Below are positions 11,019 to 22,324 of a DNA stretch of 64,000 bases, piece after piece (the stretch's first letter is position 1; the number at the start of each line of letters is the position of its first letter). Source of the DNA: Tachypleus tridentatus (Eukaryota; Arthropoda; Merostomata; Xiphosura; Limulidae). The notes under the pieces are model-generated. The model was not told where the DNA came from, searched no databases, and saw only the letters and a list, made by a program, of their open reading frames with translations. The DNA lies in contig NC_134834.1 of NCBI RefSeq assembly GCF_004210375.1, positions 160,537,290 through 160,601,289 on the forward strand. Reading direction: 5' to 3'. A program made the position numbers and the translations under genes.

Positions 11019-11466
11019 ATAGTGTTCAGAGTTTATTAGCAGATTTGTCAGGATCTTGACACGAATAATACTGAATTACAGTTAAGTTGTAAAAAGATAT
11101 TCAGGTTCATATATTAACCAAGGAAACTAAATATTACTCTAAACTTCATCTTTTTCGAGTAACTGATCAGAAATCGTACATCAAGATTTTTCACTTTTTC
11201 AGCGAAGTTTCCCCAGTTGATAAAATCATGAAAACTGTTAGTAGAGCTGAGTAAACTTCGCTTTTATATAATATTTCTTTTTCGTCACTCAAGAATTGTT
11301 GAGGGTTTTTTTTTCGTTGGTTTTGGGATACAGGTTATTTTCGTACTCCATGATTGAATGTTACATTTAACCTATTATATATGTATGTATGTATGTGTGT
11401 GTGTTGTCTTTGACACGTTTATTTCTATGCAAGAAGCTTGATTTTTTTTTCACCTATATACTTCAG

Positions 11467-11614
11467 GACTTAGCTACACCTACAGACAGTGCCCCACCCC
11501 CAGCTTATACTCCACCTAAACCACAGTTGCTGTTACCACCGGCGCAAGTGATCCTAACTCAACCTACACCTGAAGCAGAGACCGTGGAGGACGGTATAGG
11601 CACACAGTCAAAAG
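11467..11614 (+). CDS. nwk: nervous wreck/FCHSD2-like exon: proline-rich region
   Basis: It follows a TATATACTTCAG acceptor in phase 0, as the SH3-2 exon requires, and ends at GTAGAA in phase 1. It encodes DLATPTDSAPPPAYTPPKPQ, then LLLPPAQVILTQPTPEAE and an acidic stretch. PPPAYTPPKP is a candidate SH3/WW-type ligand. FCHSD/Nwk proteins have a proline-rich, low-complexity C-terminal tail after SH3-2, and this fits that position. Conservation at sequence level cannot be judged without alignment. Confidence 0.72.
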
Positions 11615-12637
11615 GTAGAAGGGCAGGGTTCGTTGTAAAAATTCAGAATATTTAACACCATCCACGATTATTATTATTATTGTGTTCGGCAAGTTTTAAA
11701 ATATGATTTTATTATTATCGAGCGTTTCATATTGTTTTTATCATTACATGTCACTTTTTGGACCATTAAATAGTCGTTATGTGAAACTGTGAATTATTTG
11801 AACAATTTTCTTTTTTATTTGAACACAAATAAAGTTGTCGATTTTAAGACGTCAAATCATGTGATGTCACAAGTTAGTGATAACTAACCGTCCGGCACTC
11901 TATTACTTGTATAGGGATCGTTGTATAAATTATAGTGATTGAAATTAAATTATAATTTTTCGATTACGTTTTGTACCCCTTCCTTTGTAATTAGTCAAGG
12001 AAAATAATGAGGTCTGAACATTTTTTAAGTAAATTAATATTTAGTTTTTACTTGCTCTCGTAACTGTAGTGTACTTTCTTCAAGGCTAACAAACACTACA
12101 CATTTATATGAATAAAAAGTAAGACTTTTCAAATTTTCCATCAGGGAGATTTGTATAAGGGGATATCATTACAGATTTCCGTAGTAGACAGTCTTACGTA
12201 GTAATAGGTTAATTTTGGTAGTGCAAGTAAGTTATATCTAATTTTAATTTAGTAAAATAATAACTCAGTAAATAGTCTACACTCCGAAAGTAATAATGTG
12301 TAAATACTAACTGTGGAACTGTACCGATTTTATAAAGGAGTTAATTTTTCAAGCTCTAACGACTGGATAAATACGTATTTTATTTCAGTTCTCTCTCTTT
12401 TATACATATCAATTTTAAAGACTTCTTTTTCAAATCAGTATTGAGTAATAAGTTATGCAGTAAGTTATAGAATAAGTAACAAGTTATACAATAAGCAACA
12501 AGTTATACAATAAGCAACAAGTTATACAATAAGTAACAAGTTATACAATAAGATCTTCTAGGCTTTTTTTTTCCAGTTTTTGTACATCATTGTTTCACTC
12601 TTATCACCGTTTCCTTCTTGGCTCCTTCCGATTACAG
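11615..12637 (+). other. nwk intron
   Basis: It is AT-rich and contains an 18-bp tandem repeat near its 3' end. Nothing else is recognised. The final stretch (TTTTTTTTTCCAG at 12563-12577) is an alternative acceptor upstream of the one I chose. Confidence 0.6.
12440..12552. repeat. 18-bp minisatellite, ~5-6 copies
   Basis: The unit AACAAGTTATACAATAAG repeats with one or two changes (GCAAC/GTAAC). The first copies are shorter and diverged. Confidence 0.88.
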
Positions 12638-12754
12638 TGTCCGTCCTGTACCGTGATCCTGACTTCCAGCTGGAATTGTCCAAAGGACAACAGCAACAGT
12701 ACAGTTCTCAGTTCTCAATCTCCGAGAGCGAGTCTAGTGAACAGGAAATACCGG
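12638..12754 (+). CDS. nwk: nervous wreck/FCHSD2-like exon: tail region, Q/S-rich
   Basis: The acceptor CGATTACAG precedes it; it enters and leaves in phase 1 (donor GTAGGC). The peptide is VSVLYRDPDFQLELSKGQ, then a QQQQYSS run and an acidic Ser-rich end (SISESESSEQEIPG). DPDFQLEL is the only non-repetitive block and would be the best part for a homology search. Function is inferred only from position in the tail of the adaptor. Confidence 0.68.
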
Positions 12755-12879
12755 GTAGGCGCTGAAAGTTTAGTGTTCTGACTTATTTTGTGGTATTATA
12801 ACAAGTAGATGATGCATAATATTTAGTTTTTATACAAGTTGATTTAGTAGTTTACGGTTTTTCAACAGTATTCTCTCTA

Positions 12880-13125
12880 GACTGCGCAGCTGCACAACAA
12901 CCAATCAAATGCCGCGCACATCTTCAATAATGGTGACGAGTCTCGACACGTTGAGGGCCTAACCAACGCTAGCAGTCGATAAGCCTAAAGTCCAAATAAC
13001 CAACATTACAAAGCGGCCAATGTTCCAATAGAGCTGGTGGTCTAAAAATATCCCCACCCCCAAAAAGTGAGAGCGCACATCCGCTCATTGCCTTGATAGT
13101 GGTGCACATGAAAGAATACATTCGT
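12880..13125. other. GC-richer intronic patch of unknown nature
   Basis: It is markedly richer in G, C and CpG than its surroundings (for example GTCTCGACACGTTGAGGGCC) and has no long reading frame. ACTGCGCAGCTGCAC and CCAATCAAAT suggest either a regulatory patch or an uncatalogued repeat. Confidence 0.35.
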
Positions 13126-13329
13126 CATTTGGATTGAAAAAAACTTGATGGAACATTGCTTTTCACTCTTGTACGCTATTTTCCAAAGTCTTTCATAGTT
13201 TTTAAGCTAGTACTTATTTACTGTCTGTCTTGCACGTATTAATATTTACATAGTTGTTGTTTTTCTGAAATTCATTAAATCTTCTCACTCGGAAAGCTGT
13301 GTTAACGGTTTTTAAGGTTTTCATAATTA

Positions 13330-13640
13330 AGAAGACTGGATTTTCAATTGTTATAACGTTTTAGAGTTGAGAGACTGAAATAACACATGTTACAATGCTG
13401 TTGACTTTGAAAACTGGAATAACCATTGCTACAACTGATATGATGTTTCCAACATTAACTACAGGAATAATAATTGTTAGAATGTATCTGACTTGGAAAC
13501 TAGACTGTAAAATGCTTTTTACTTATAAAACTGGACTAAAGATTGTCATGACATTTCTGAGTTGGAAGACTGGATTAACAATAAAAAATAAGTTTCAAAC
13601 TTGGAATATTGGTATAACCATTGTTACGGAGTTTCAACTT
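13330..13640. repeat. Degenerate ~50-55-bp tandem repeat
   Basis: ACTTGGAAACTGGA-like and ATAACCATTGTTAC-like blocks alternate about six times. It gives a 105-codon frame of repetitive composition that I do not regard as a gene. Confidence 0.6.
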
Positions 13641-13825
13641 GTATTGGTTTATAAAATGTACCATTCTATTAAATGCCTATTTTCTTTATTTGTCCCTATT
13701 TTGCAGTTTTAATATATACTGGACTTGTTCTAACGTCTTGTATTCTTAATAAAAATAAGGCGTTTTTCTGACTGTGTGGTAAACTTTGCCCAGATGTTGA
13801 TTTATATTTTCTTCATTCATTCTTG

Positions 13826-14047
13826 TTTGTTTCTGAATTTCGCGCAAAGCTACACGAGGGCTATCTGCGCAAGCCGTCCCTAATTTAGCAGTGTAAGACT
13901 AGAGGGAAGGCAGCTAGTCGTCATCACCCACCGCCAACTCTTGGGCTGTTCTTTTACCACGGCTGAAAGAATGAGCATGTTTAGTGCGATGGGGACTCGA
14001 ACCCGTGATTACGAGTCGAGTGCCTTAAACATCTGACCATGCAGGAC
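13826..14047 (-). mobile_element. SINE family A with internal deletion
   Basis: Tail, body and head are all present, but about 45 bp of the body is missing after CTTTTACC (near 13960), joining directly to ACGGCTGAAAG. ATCATTCT-like sequence on both sides may be the target duplication. Confidence 0.88.
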
Positions 14048-14359
14048 CTCAATCATTCTACTCGTTTTGTTCGCAGATACGCTTTTGACTTTATTTTTCA
14101 CCCACTTTTGTGTTATTATTCGTCCATGTATAGGATTACAGCGTAGCACGTTTAAGCTAAATAGCACACACAGGAGTAATTGTAAGTCATTTGCCTATAT
14201 CATTTTGTTTTATGAAATATGAAATGTTTTTTTCTCAATAGCGTGTGACCTGTACATGTTACTGGAGTCATCCACCCTTACAGAATCAATCTTCCCGCAG
14301 TGCCAATAAGTACATTAAGTACATTTTATTATAGTTGGCAGGTTTGATTTATTGGTAAA

Positions 14360-14450
14360 CTTGAGGACTGAGACTAAAAATTGGGTTTCCATCCTCGTGG
14401 TAAGCACAGCGCAGATAGCCTATTGTGTAGCTTTGTGCGTACACACAAGC
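14360..14450 (+). mobile_element. SINE family D fragment
   Basis: Family D has GGGTTTCGATACCYGTGGTGG, then GCACAGATAGCCCATTGTGT and AGCTTTGTGC. This copy carries GGGTTTCCATCCTCGTGGT, GCGCAGATAGCCTATTGTGT and AGCTTTGTGCG. The head is poor. Confidence 0.7.
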
Positions 14451-14803
14451 ATTGAAACGGTTTTAAGTAGCTACTTGGTAAGTTGAACAGTCATTGATAA
14501 GGCGTTAAAATAAAGTATGGTATATATTTAACTATGTGTTAACTGTATACGTAGCATATACGTGGACAGATAGATAAACAGATACACGAACAGATAACAC
14601 ATTTTGGAATAGTCGCTATAAAGATTAATCTGATGTTTTAAATCACTTTATAGTTTGAGTAAATAGATTTAAACCAGTATATTTTAAAATATATTTTAAT
14701 ATAATTTTGAGTATTTTTTCGGTCACTCGCTTTCTATAAAAGAAAAAAAAAAAACTCTATAGGAAACACGTAGGAGAAAAAAGGAGAAAAGAGAATAGAT
14801 GGA

Positions 14804-15080
14804 CCCGGCATGGCCAGGTGGGTTATGGTGTTCGACTCGTAATCCGAGGATTGCGGGTTCGAATCCCGGTCGCACCAAACATGCTCGACCTTTTAGCCGT
14901 GGAGGCGTTATAATGTTATGGTCAATCCCACTATTCGTTGGTAAAAGAGTAACCCAAGAGTTGGCGGTGGGTGGTGATGACTAGCTGCCTTCCCTCTAGT
15001 TTTACACTGCTAAATTAGGGACGGCTAGCGCAGATAGATCTCGAGTAGCTTTGTGCGAAATTCAAAACACAAACAAACAA
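14804..15080 (+). mobile_element. SINE family A, left arm of a tail-to-tail pair
   Basis: It has a well-preserved tRNA head (CGACTCGTAATCCGAGG arm, GGTTCGAATCCCGGTCGCAC) and a full body and tail ending ACACAAACAAACAAG. It is followed immediately by an inverted copy. AAAAGAGAATAGATGGA at 14787-14803 starts a long flanking duplication (see findings). Confidence 0.93.
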
Positions 15081-15086
15081 GTTTGT

Positions 15087-15319
15087 TCTGCGCTAGCCGT
15101 CTCTGATTTAGCAGTGTAAAACTAGAGAGAAGGCAGCTAGTCATCACCACCCACTGCCAACTCTTGGGCTACTCTTTTACCAACGAATAGTGGGATTGAC
15201 TGTCACATTATAACGCCCCCACGGCTGAAAGGGCGAGCATATTTGGCGCGACGGGATGCGAACCCGCGACCCTCAGGTTACGTGTCGCACGCCTTAACGC
15301 GCTTGGCCATGCCAGTCCA
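15087..15319 (-). mobile_element. SINE family A, right arm of a tail-to-tail pair
   Basis: The minus-strand copy starts within GCGCTAGCCGTCTC and lacks its outermost tail (GAAATTTCGCGC block). It runs to the tRNA head GGCCATGCCAGTCC. A separate tail fragment ATATTCAAAAACAAAC follows at 15319-15334, then the second flanking duplication AAAAGAGAATAGACGGA (15335-15351). Confidence 0.9.
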
Positions 15320-15510
15320 TATTCAAAAACAAACAAAAGAGAATAGACGGATACATTCGTGATAACCAAGTCTTCCATGAGAAAAGTAAAGTTTAAATCG
15401 TGTTGATCTCATCTGTAAGTTTTAACTTTATGTCTGTCTAAGGCTTACTTAAAGATGACATTCATGGTTTAGTTTTGTGTAAGATTGTTTTTCTTATCAC
15501 TCTTCCCAAG

Positions 15511-15578
15511 CTTCTTCATCCGGAGGAGGAGATTATGTTCCTCTGACGTCCAGTCCCGATAGCCCACCTCGTCCAGCG
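15511..15578 (+). CDS. nwk: nervous wreck/FCHSD2-like exon: short Gly/Ser/Pro exon
   Basis: This is a 68-nt exon. It enters in phase 1 after TCTTCCCAAG and leaves in phase 0 at the strong donor GTGAGT. It encodes ASSSGGGDYVPLTSSPDSPP and RPA. The phases match both neighbours exactly. DYVPL and SSPDSPP are possible phosphorylation or SH3-ligand sites (inference). Short proline/serine exons like this are common in adaptor tails. Confidence 0.65.
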
Positions 15579-15881
15579 GTGAGTAAAGGAGTCAAGATAT
15601 GAATTGACTCTCTGTTTCCACAGATTCGTTGAATATTAGTTTACTTTCCATATAGAGACTGTTTCTATTGCTAGTGAAATTCCTGTGTATAGTAAATCTT
15701 TTGACCCTGCACCAAAACATTGCCATTAAAATCCAACGAAAAAAAAAAATCTAAAATGAAAACACCTAGATTAGGTGGACCTGGAGAGTAGGGTTACCCA
15801 TCTGTGAGTACAGATTTAGCAAGTTGTACATGTATAAAAGTTAAAGCGTTTTGAGAGAAAATTACTTGTAAATAATTCTTA

Positions 15882-16050
15882 GGGTCGCGGGTTCAAAGCC
15901 CCCTCACACCAAACATGCTCGCCTTTTAAGCCGTGGGGTCGTTATAATATCCGTTCGTAAAAGAGTAGCCAAAGAGTTAGCGGTGGGTGGTGATGACTAA
16001 CTACTAGCGAAGATAACCCTCGTGTAGCTTTGCGCGAAATTCAAACGAAA
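15882..16050 (+). mobile_element. SINE family A, 5'-truncated and internally deleted
   Basis: It starts at the T-arm (AGGGTCGCGGGTTCAAAGCC). It lacks GTGACGGTCAATCCC and the CTGCCTTCCCTC block, and ends GCGCGAAATTCAAACG. Confidence 0.88.
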
Positions 16051-16394
16051 TCAAATCGCTTGTTAGTAACTACATACTGAAATAACAATGTACATGGACA
16101 TTGCCCTGAAAAGGACCAGAGTTATGCTTATTACTCTGGCCCTCTGTATTTACTATAAATATATTAATAAGTCCTCTCAAACAATGTAAATGATGGAGGA
16201 AGAGGTCTAGTGTACCTGACCCTCCTGGGTATACAAATAAATATACCTAAACACCTAGAGAGAGTAAGTACATGTTTTAGCTGTGTTCATGTATAGTTGC
16301 TGTTGCTACTTCGTACTCGTGTATTTTGTTTTAATTTCTAAATTTGATAGAACGGACAGGCGAAATATTAATGAAGATAATGAAAGTGCTTGGC

Positions 16395-16605
16395 CTGGCC
16401 TGGCATAGTGGTTAGCGTGTTCTGACTATGAATAAGAAAGTTCACGCCTCCTTTTTGAAAAAAAAAAAAATACACTCTAGTTTTGTTGCCGTGGGTGTAC
16501 TATAAGCGCACACGTGACGATCAAATACGACGGTTCGGTGAAACAAGACTAGCCCAAGAATTGGCGGTGGGTGTTGTTAACTAACTGCCATCTTTGCCTG
16601 AAAAT
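16395..16605 (+). mobile_element. SINE family B copy
   Basis: It has a different tRNA-like head (GCATAGTGGTTAGCGTG, then CTGACTATGAAT) and a body including GCCGTGGGTGTACTATAA, GACGATCAAATACGACGG and GAATTGGCGGTGGGTG. The last part resembles family A. Minus-strand relatives lie at 20420-20637 and, less clearly, 50400-50665. Confidence 0.7.
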
Positions 16606-18605
16606 TTTACAAAAACAAGAATTTCCGTCATCGAATATTCTCACCCTTTCAACCTTTTTAGCGTTATAATGTAAAGTAGTGTTGTGAGCTACACAGACGT
16701 ACTGATGCCACAAGGGGTCACATTTGTAACACGTTACAAAACAATCTGTTATTTGGTTTCTTTTTTATATATAAATCCTTCAATAAGGAATAGTAAACAT
16801 TTATTTTATATAAGATATTTGCTAAAGTCGCAAATATTCTAAAAAAAAACGCCACAGAATAGAAATTGTTTTAAATTTTTTCAAATCTGGTTTGAACAAG
16901 CACACAGACAATTGATGGGTAATGGGCTATCTGCGTTGTGTCCATTTTAACATTATAAGCACTTAGAATTACTGTTCAAGCGTTGGGGCTTCCGTTGTTG
17001 AAACTCTTGTTGGCTACCAAATAGTTTAATAAATTTTAAATCCTTAAACTGTTCAACGTCTTTCTAACTAATGAGATGATTAGTTGAGCTTATGTAAATA
17101 AAATATTAGTCAAGAAGTAAGATATAAGCTTATTAAAAATAAGAAAGGATTCCATAAGATTATCTCATTCAAAAGAATAAAGTTTAAGTTAAAGAAGGAC
17201 AGTTTTTAATTGTTGATGGTGCTAGATTGACTTTCTAAACGTCTTTGTTTTAGCTGATTTTCATAACATTATAGGTATTTAAGTACTAAAAGAGGAAACT
17301 GTTGATTTAAGGAAACAGACATCCGTAATTAAAACATGGGAAACGGGCTTGTTTTGGCCATGAGATGGCGCAGCCATATTAAAATGATATAACTTATGTC
17401 AAACTTGTAGCATACTATTGTTTTATGTATGTAGAAAATATTTTGTGCTCATTTGACTTTCGAACAAGATCGATAAACATTAACATGTTAATTCTGGATG
17501 TGACCGTCAAGAGTGCCCTCTATCAAAAACATTTGTAATATCAAACTCTAGGACTTTAATATGAGGTTGGTTGGGTGAAGAAGAATCCTACCATCGTGCA
17601 CTAACAATCAACAACAGAAAGAATCAAATATGTTATCGTTATGTGGTACTAAAGATTGGTTTATCACCAATATTTCAGTAAGTTCAAAGTACTAAATTCT
17701 ATTTTAAAGTAAGAATATATAAGACGTTTCTACACACATACATTTTTATGCGTATATCTATTTATATATATATATATATGTATACGAATTATCTAAAAAA
17801 TGTAAGAAACAGCAGAGAATGAGAAACGTGACCAATCGAGAATGCGAGAAGTCTAAAAGCGGTTATAAGATTTTGTAACCATGCACTGATGTACTATAGT
17901 ATTATTAGAAAGTTAGCAAGCTTAAATACGAGACGTTAATTTAGGTCCGCAGGAAGCGCAGCAAGTTAAGAAAATATGAACGATGTATTTTACGTATGTG
18001 AAAAATTAATCACAAAAATTGGTAACTTTAAGTAATTGAAAACACAAAAAGTTAGAATATAATATTTGAATCAAAACATTAAGAGGTGCAGGGGCGTATC
18101 CACCTGTGTGGTGTGGGAGTTAAACCCTCATTGGAAAGCTCTGCTCCATCTAAGATATATTATTTAAAGATTTTAAAAAACTACCCAAGAAGCCGACCCA
18201 GAAACTAGATGGAAGTTGATTCAAGTGAACTAGAGAAATAAAAATAACTTAAACTTATAACGGTGTCAGTAGCGAGTTGTTACTGTAAGTTTATAAATAA
18301 ATCTTACAACACTTGAACTCGCGTTTATGAAAACATGTGTGTTAATTAATTGATGTCTTCATAAGGTAATTAACCTAGAAATATGTGTAATTAAATTTAA
18401 TATTGTGTATTTTTTTCACATCTTCATTTTGTACATAATATAGGGGTGGCCCCCTAAAGACATCGAGTATCTGTACATTACAGTCACTTAATTTTCAAGT
18501 ATTAATTCCTGTTCCATCCTGTTCTTAAGCGTTTTAAAGAAACAGCAGATGTTTGTAAGAAACCTAACTTCAAGGGATAATGAAAACATCGTCTACACAA
18601 GAAAT

Positions 18606-18890
18606 GGGCCCGGCATGGCCAAGTGGTTAAGGCACTCGACTCGTAATCCGAGGGTGGTGGGTTTGAATCCCGGTTGCACCAAACATGCTCACTCTTTCAG
18701 CCGTGCGGGCGTTATTATGTAACGGTCAATCCCACTATTCGCTGGTCAAAGAGTAGCCCAGGAGTCGGCGGTGGGTGTTGATGACTAAGCTGACTTCCCT
18801 CTAGTCTTACACTGCAAAATTAGGGACGGCTAGCGAAGATAGCCCTCGTGTAGCTTTGTGCGAAATTCATAACAAACCAAACTAAACCAA
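18606..18890 (+). mobile_element. SINE family A, near complete
   Basis: The head GGCCCGGCATGGCCAAGTGG, a CTCGACTCGTAATCCGAG arm and GGGTTTGAATCCC are followed by a full body and a tail ending GAAATTCATAACAAACC. Confidence 0.93.
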
Positions 18891-19489
18891 TGTGGACCCT
18901 ACCGGTAGGAAAGTGCATGTAAACAAACTAGTGAATAAATGTGTGATATAACAAGTAGTAATATATTTTCTTTGATGCTAAAATTGCGCATCTGTGAATA
19001 CGAATTCTTTAAAAAAATTTAATATAAATTAATCCATTTAAACTTTATTTAAAAATATATATTTAAAATGATAAATCTGTGTGACATCTATGAAATTTTA
19101 ACAAACCGATCTACCTCCAATGTTTTTGCATCTTTCGAGCAACCATCTAAAGAGAGAGTACACACTATGACCTGAACATTGACTTAGTTTCATTAATCAC
19201 CATTTCTTAACTTTGTCCCGCGGTATGACCACACGCACTTGACTCTGTATCCGGGTGTTTAGAAGCGAAGGGTGTTTTATCTTCCTCAATTAGTAAAGTA
19301 TAAAAAACACACCTAATTCTCCGGATTTTTCAGTAACAACTAGTTTTATCCCATTGTTGGTGTGATGAAGTCTGTAATAAGCAGTTAGATCGGCCTATTA
19401 TAGTACAAGAATCCCAGTTACACGCGAACGTATATGTGTATGCCAAAACGGTGGGACGGATGTGAAACCAATTCAGTGGATTGGTTTGG

Positions 19490-19760
19490 TTTGGTTTGTT
19501 TGGTTTGAATTTTGCGCAAAGCTACACGAGGTCTATATGCGCTAGACGCCCCTAATTTAGTAGTGTTAGACTAGGGGAAAGGCAGCTAGTCATCACCACC
19601 CACCGCCAACTCTTGGGCTACTCTTTTACTAACGAATAATGGGATTGACCGTAACATTGTAACTACCCTAGAGCTAAAAGCATATTTGGTGCGACGGGGA
19701 TTCGAACCCGCGACCCTCAAAATACGAGTCGAGTGCCTTAACCACTTTTCGATGCCGGGC
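19490..19760 (-). mobile_element. SINE family A, near complete
   Basis: The tail (GTTTGAATTTTGCGCAAAGC), body and head (GATTCGAACCCGCGACC, ATACGAGTCGAGTGCC, CGATGCCGGGC) are all in order on the minus strand. It has a short deletion in the CACGGCTGAAAGGGCGAG part. Confidence 0.92.
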
Positions 19761-19763
19761 TAA

Positions 19764-19945
19764 TCCAATGGAAGCCGTAAAGCTGAAAAAAAATTATTGT
19801 AAGCAAATGTTTAATGCCGTTTATCTTCAGCAGTTACACCATGGAATAAAATAATTCAAAATTTAATCAATCAAATGGAAGCCGTAAAGCTGAACAAAAA
19901 TTATTTTATTATTGTAAGCGAGTGTTTAATACCGCTTATCTCTAA
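19764..19945. repeat. Imperfect ~100-bp direct duplication
   Basis: Two copies of AATGGAAGCCGTAAAGCTGA, AAAATTATT, TTGTAAGC and GTTTAATRCCG, TTATCT start near 19766 and 19875. Confidence 0.8.
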
Positions 19946-20027
19946 ATAAATAATAAATATGAATATGCTCTGTCCACGAAGTCAGCAGTAAATGAATACC
20001 ACTGCTGTTTACAAAATTGTCCTTCAG

Positions 20028-20100
20028 TGGGTCGGTGGTAAATTTGTAAACTTACAACGCTAAAATTAGGGACACAATGCAAGCAAATAAACAAACAAAG
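20028..20100 (+). mobile_element. SINE family C, truncated
   Basis: It carries CAGTGGGTCGGTGGTAAATT and TACAACGCTAAAAT, then a shortened tail GCAAGCAAATAAACAAAC. The T-arm region is missing. Confidence 0.65.
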
Positions 20101-20419
20101 TGAGAAAAGTTTGTAACGAATGAGTGTAACAAGTTGACAAAACAAATTAGGTTATAGTAGAACTTGCTTGTGACATCAAAGTTATGACATGAGATATTGA
20201 ATCTTCACAGTCGAACGTTTCCAATTTGTAAATAATGTTTCAATTTGGTGGCTGAAAGTGAGTTGTTGTTGCTTTCTTTCGTACACGAAGTCCGTTTGTT
20301 TGCATAATTAAGAAGACTGACTTGACCTGTTTTCAGGTCGTTTTGAAATATTATATTTAGTGAATGTAAGTGAGAAAGAGAAGACAAAATTTTAGTTTAC
20401 TGGAAGTTAAAAGTTTGGT

Positions 20420-20637
20420 TACGCATAACCGTTCGTGAACCACAGAAAGGCTAACACCGTCCACTGTCAACAGTTCGGCTTCTCTTGTTTGTCCAAACAG
20501 AGTAGAATTTTGTCGTTATGTTTATAGTACACCAACAGCCACGAAATGTAGAGCGCGTTTTTGTAGCAACAGGCTGCGAAATACCTACTCTTGGATTCAT
20601 AGTCCGAGCATCCTAACCACTAAGCTACACCCTGCCT
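20420..20637 (-). mobile_element. SINE family B copy
   Basis: Read on the minus strand it has GGCAGGGTGTAGCTTAGTGG and TCGGACTATGAATCCAAGAG, a CTGTTGGTGTACTATAA body and a GACAGTGGACGGTG end. It parallels the copy at 16395 block by block. Confidence 0.6.
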
Positions 20638-20941
20638 AATCGGTAAGTCAGAATGCATTCTGAATGATCGGTTCATGAAATTAGTTTTAGAAATGCAACA
20701 AAAATATGAGATTAACAGAATTTAAGAGGAGGGTTGAAATATCCAGTTCCAGAAAGTTTAACAAAATGTTGTTGTTTTTTGGAAATCTGTAACATTCTGA
20801 TGTTCTTTAATGAAATGTCTTGTAGAAAGTTATAGAATAAAATTATATCTAACATTACTAACCCATACGTTATTCTGTATGTATTTTAATTTTTTGTATC
20901 TATGGTATATATATATGAAGGAAAACGAAGAATTTTGTCAG

Positions 20942-21292
20942 AAATCTTCCGAATCAGACAAGCATGAACTGGAGAAAGTTTTCCAACAGCCAACCATCGT
21001 CGTGGAAGATGTTGGGAGTGATGACGAAACCACAAAAGAGGACACTGACCAGTCAAAATGTTCCAGAAAAGAAGATAGTCCTCCGGTTGACCTGGATGAC
21101 GTTACCAATTCCTCGGCTTTCACTGATCGAAGTTCCGAAGATTATGATAATATTTTACAAAATGGAGATTCTCGTTCCACAGAAACTGAACTTACCCACA
21201 GCAGTGAGAAAATCGTGCCTGAGAAAGGAACAGAGAATGGAATCACTGACAAACCAGCAAATATTTCCAATGTAGACACTGAGAAAGACTAG
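20942..21292 (+). CDS. nwk: nervous wreck/FCHSD2-like last exon: acidic C-terminus
   Basis: I start it after the acceptor AATTTTGTCAG, in phase 0 as the preceding exon requires. A frame continues upstream to 20810, but that part is hydrophobic, AT-rich and reads as intron. The exon encodes 116 residues ending NVDTEKD and a TAG stop. It is strongly acidic and Ser/Thr-rich: DKHELEKVFQQ, TIVVEDVGSDDETTKED, DSPPVDLDDVTNSS, DRSSEDYDNIL. No domain is recognisable. The composition, polarity and distance from the previous exon support a disordered adaptor tail. Assignment to nwk rests on strand, phase and order, not on sequence similarity. Confidence 0.68.
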   Translation, partial: KSSESDKHELEKVFQQPTIVVEDVGSDDETTKEDTDQSKCSRKEDSPPVDLDDVTNSSAFTDRSSEDYDNILQNGDSRSTETELTHSSEKIVPEKGTENGITDKPANISNVDTEKD

Positions 21293-22324
21293 TAGAAAAT
21301 ATCTAAAGACTTTCTTGTTTCATAGTTTCTTGTATATGTATGTTGTTACATCTGGATTCACATATCATCAAGATGCCCATTCTAGCAATATATTTAGTTC
21401 TCTAGCACAGCTAAATGTTTACTCATATGTTCCTCATTTTCGAAAATAATTCCCAAATCTTTTACTAAGAGCGCCACGACACGAACTACTTGTGAATGTG
21501 TTTTTAAGTAAGGTCCAAATCGCTTTGGTCCCAAGAGATTCACTGTTTAGATTTTGGCGAATATTGTTAATTTTGTTTCAGCCACAGATGAAAACACATT
21601 TGATGATATAATATTTATTTTGAGGACATTCGACAAGTATCTTGGTAATTTCTCAATCATTTTGTTCTATCACGTAAGGTAATTTTTAGGTTATTCTATG
21701 TAGTTTCCTTTCATTTGTCGCAGGGAATTTCTGGTGTAGGTTTTGGGAACAGTTCTGAGGTTTCTATTATTTCTTCTTTCAGTCATAGATAAAGGTGGAA
21801 GTGTTAAAACACGATCAGTTCAAACCAAGCAACTTATCTTAAGAAGTATTTTTGGTAATATCGATCCCTAACCACAGTGGAGTTTTTGATGAACATCGTT
21901 AAGCGTCTTGGTAGTTTTATTTCAGTTTTAAACTGGCTATATCGAGTTTCTTCTCAGTTCGTTACACGAGTGAAGAATTGAATTATATTTTATTACTATG
22001 TACGGATGAATTGTTTCCTGGTAATGAAATCATTTGTAAATTCTGCGAACAGTGTAAGATCGTACACTTGTCCTTGAATTAGTAGATTTAAATTAATTTG
22101 TGTCAAAAGAAAAAAGCAGATATTTTGTTCACGAGAGAAGTATAATTTACCTGTAATTGAAGAAGAGTTCATATTTTTAAAACATTTTGGTACAGCTGTT
22201 CTCCCGTGTGGTAGAAAATTAATTAAACCACATACGTATGCATGTTTAAGTCTTTTTAACACAATGTTTTTCTAGCTTTTTGTTTGCAGACTACCAGACT
22301 TTTGTTTAAGTTTCGGTGGACAAC

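Larger units (their letters stand above)
6430..11466 (+). other. nwk intron, repeat-rich
   Basis: This 5-kb intron holds a 90-bp minisatellite, four family A SINEs (one nested in another), a 5S-rRNA-like relic and a 92-bp tandem duplication. I see no coding exon in the unannotated stretches 7360-7935, 8227-8658 and 10106-10836. Confidence 0.75.
12755..15510 (+). other. nwk intron, repeat-rich
   Basis: The donor is GTAGGC and the acceptor CACTCTTCCCAAG. It holds a less AT-rich patch, a degenerate tandem repeat and three family A SINEs, two of them in a tail-to-tail pair. I see no exon. Confidence 0.65.
15579..20941 (+). other. nwk intron
   Basis: The intron holds five or six SINE copies or fragments and a tandem duplication. 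The 16606-18605 stretch is AT-rich with a (TA)n tract near 17765. I see no exon or other feature there. Confidence 0.6.

Noticed and set aside
13395-13712. 105-codon plus-strand frame
   Set aside because: It follows a degenerate tandem repeat and has repetitive composition without domains.
14804-14876. Functional tRNA gene (and similar heads at 9424, 18606, 38956, 62446)
   Set aside because: Each is followed by the SINE body and tail. Several have stem mismatches or deletions, so they are SINE heads.
20810-20941. Upstream extension of the last nwk exon to the first ATG of the open frame
   Set aside because: The extension is AT-rich and hydrophobic, and a good acceptor (TTTTGTCAG) in the right phase lies at its end.
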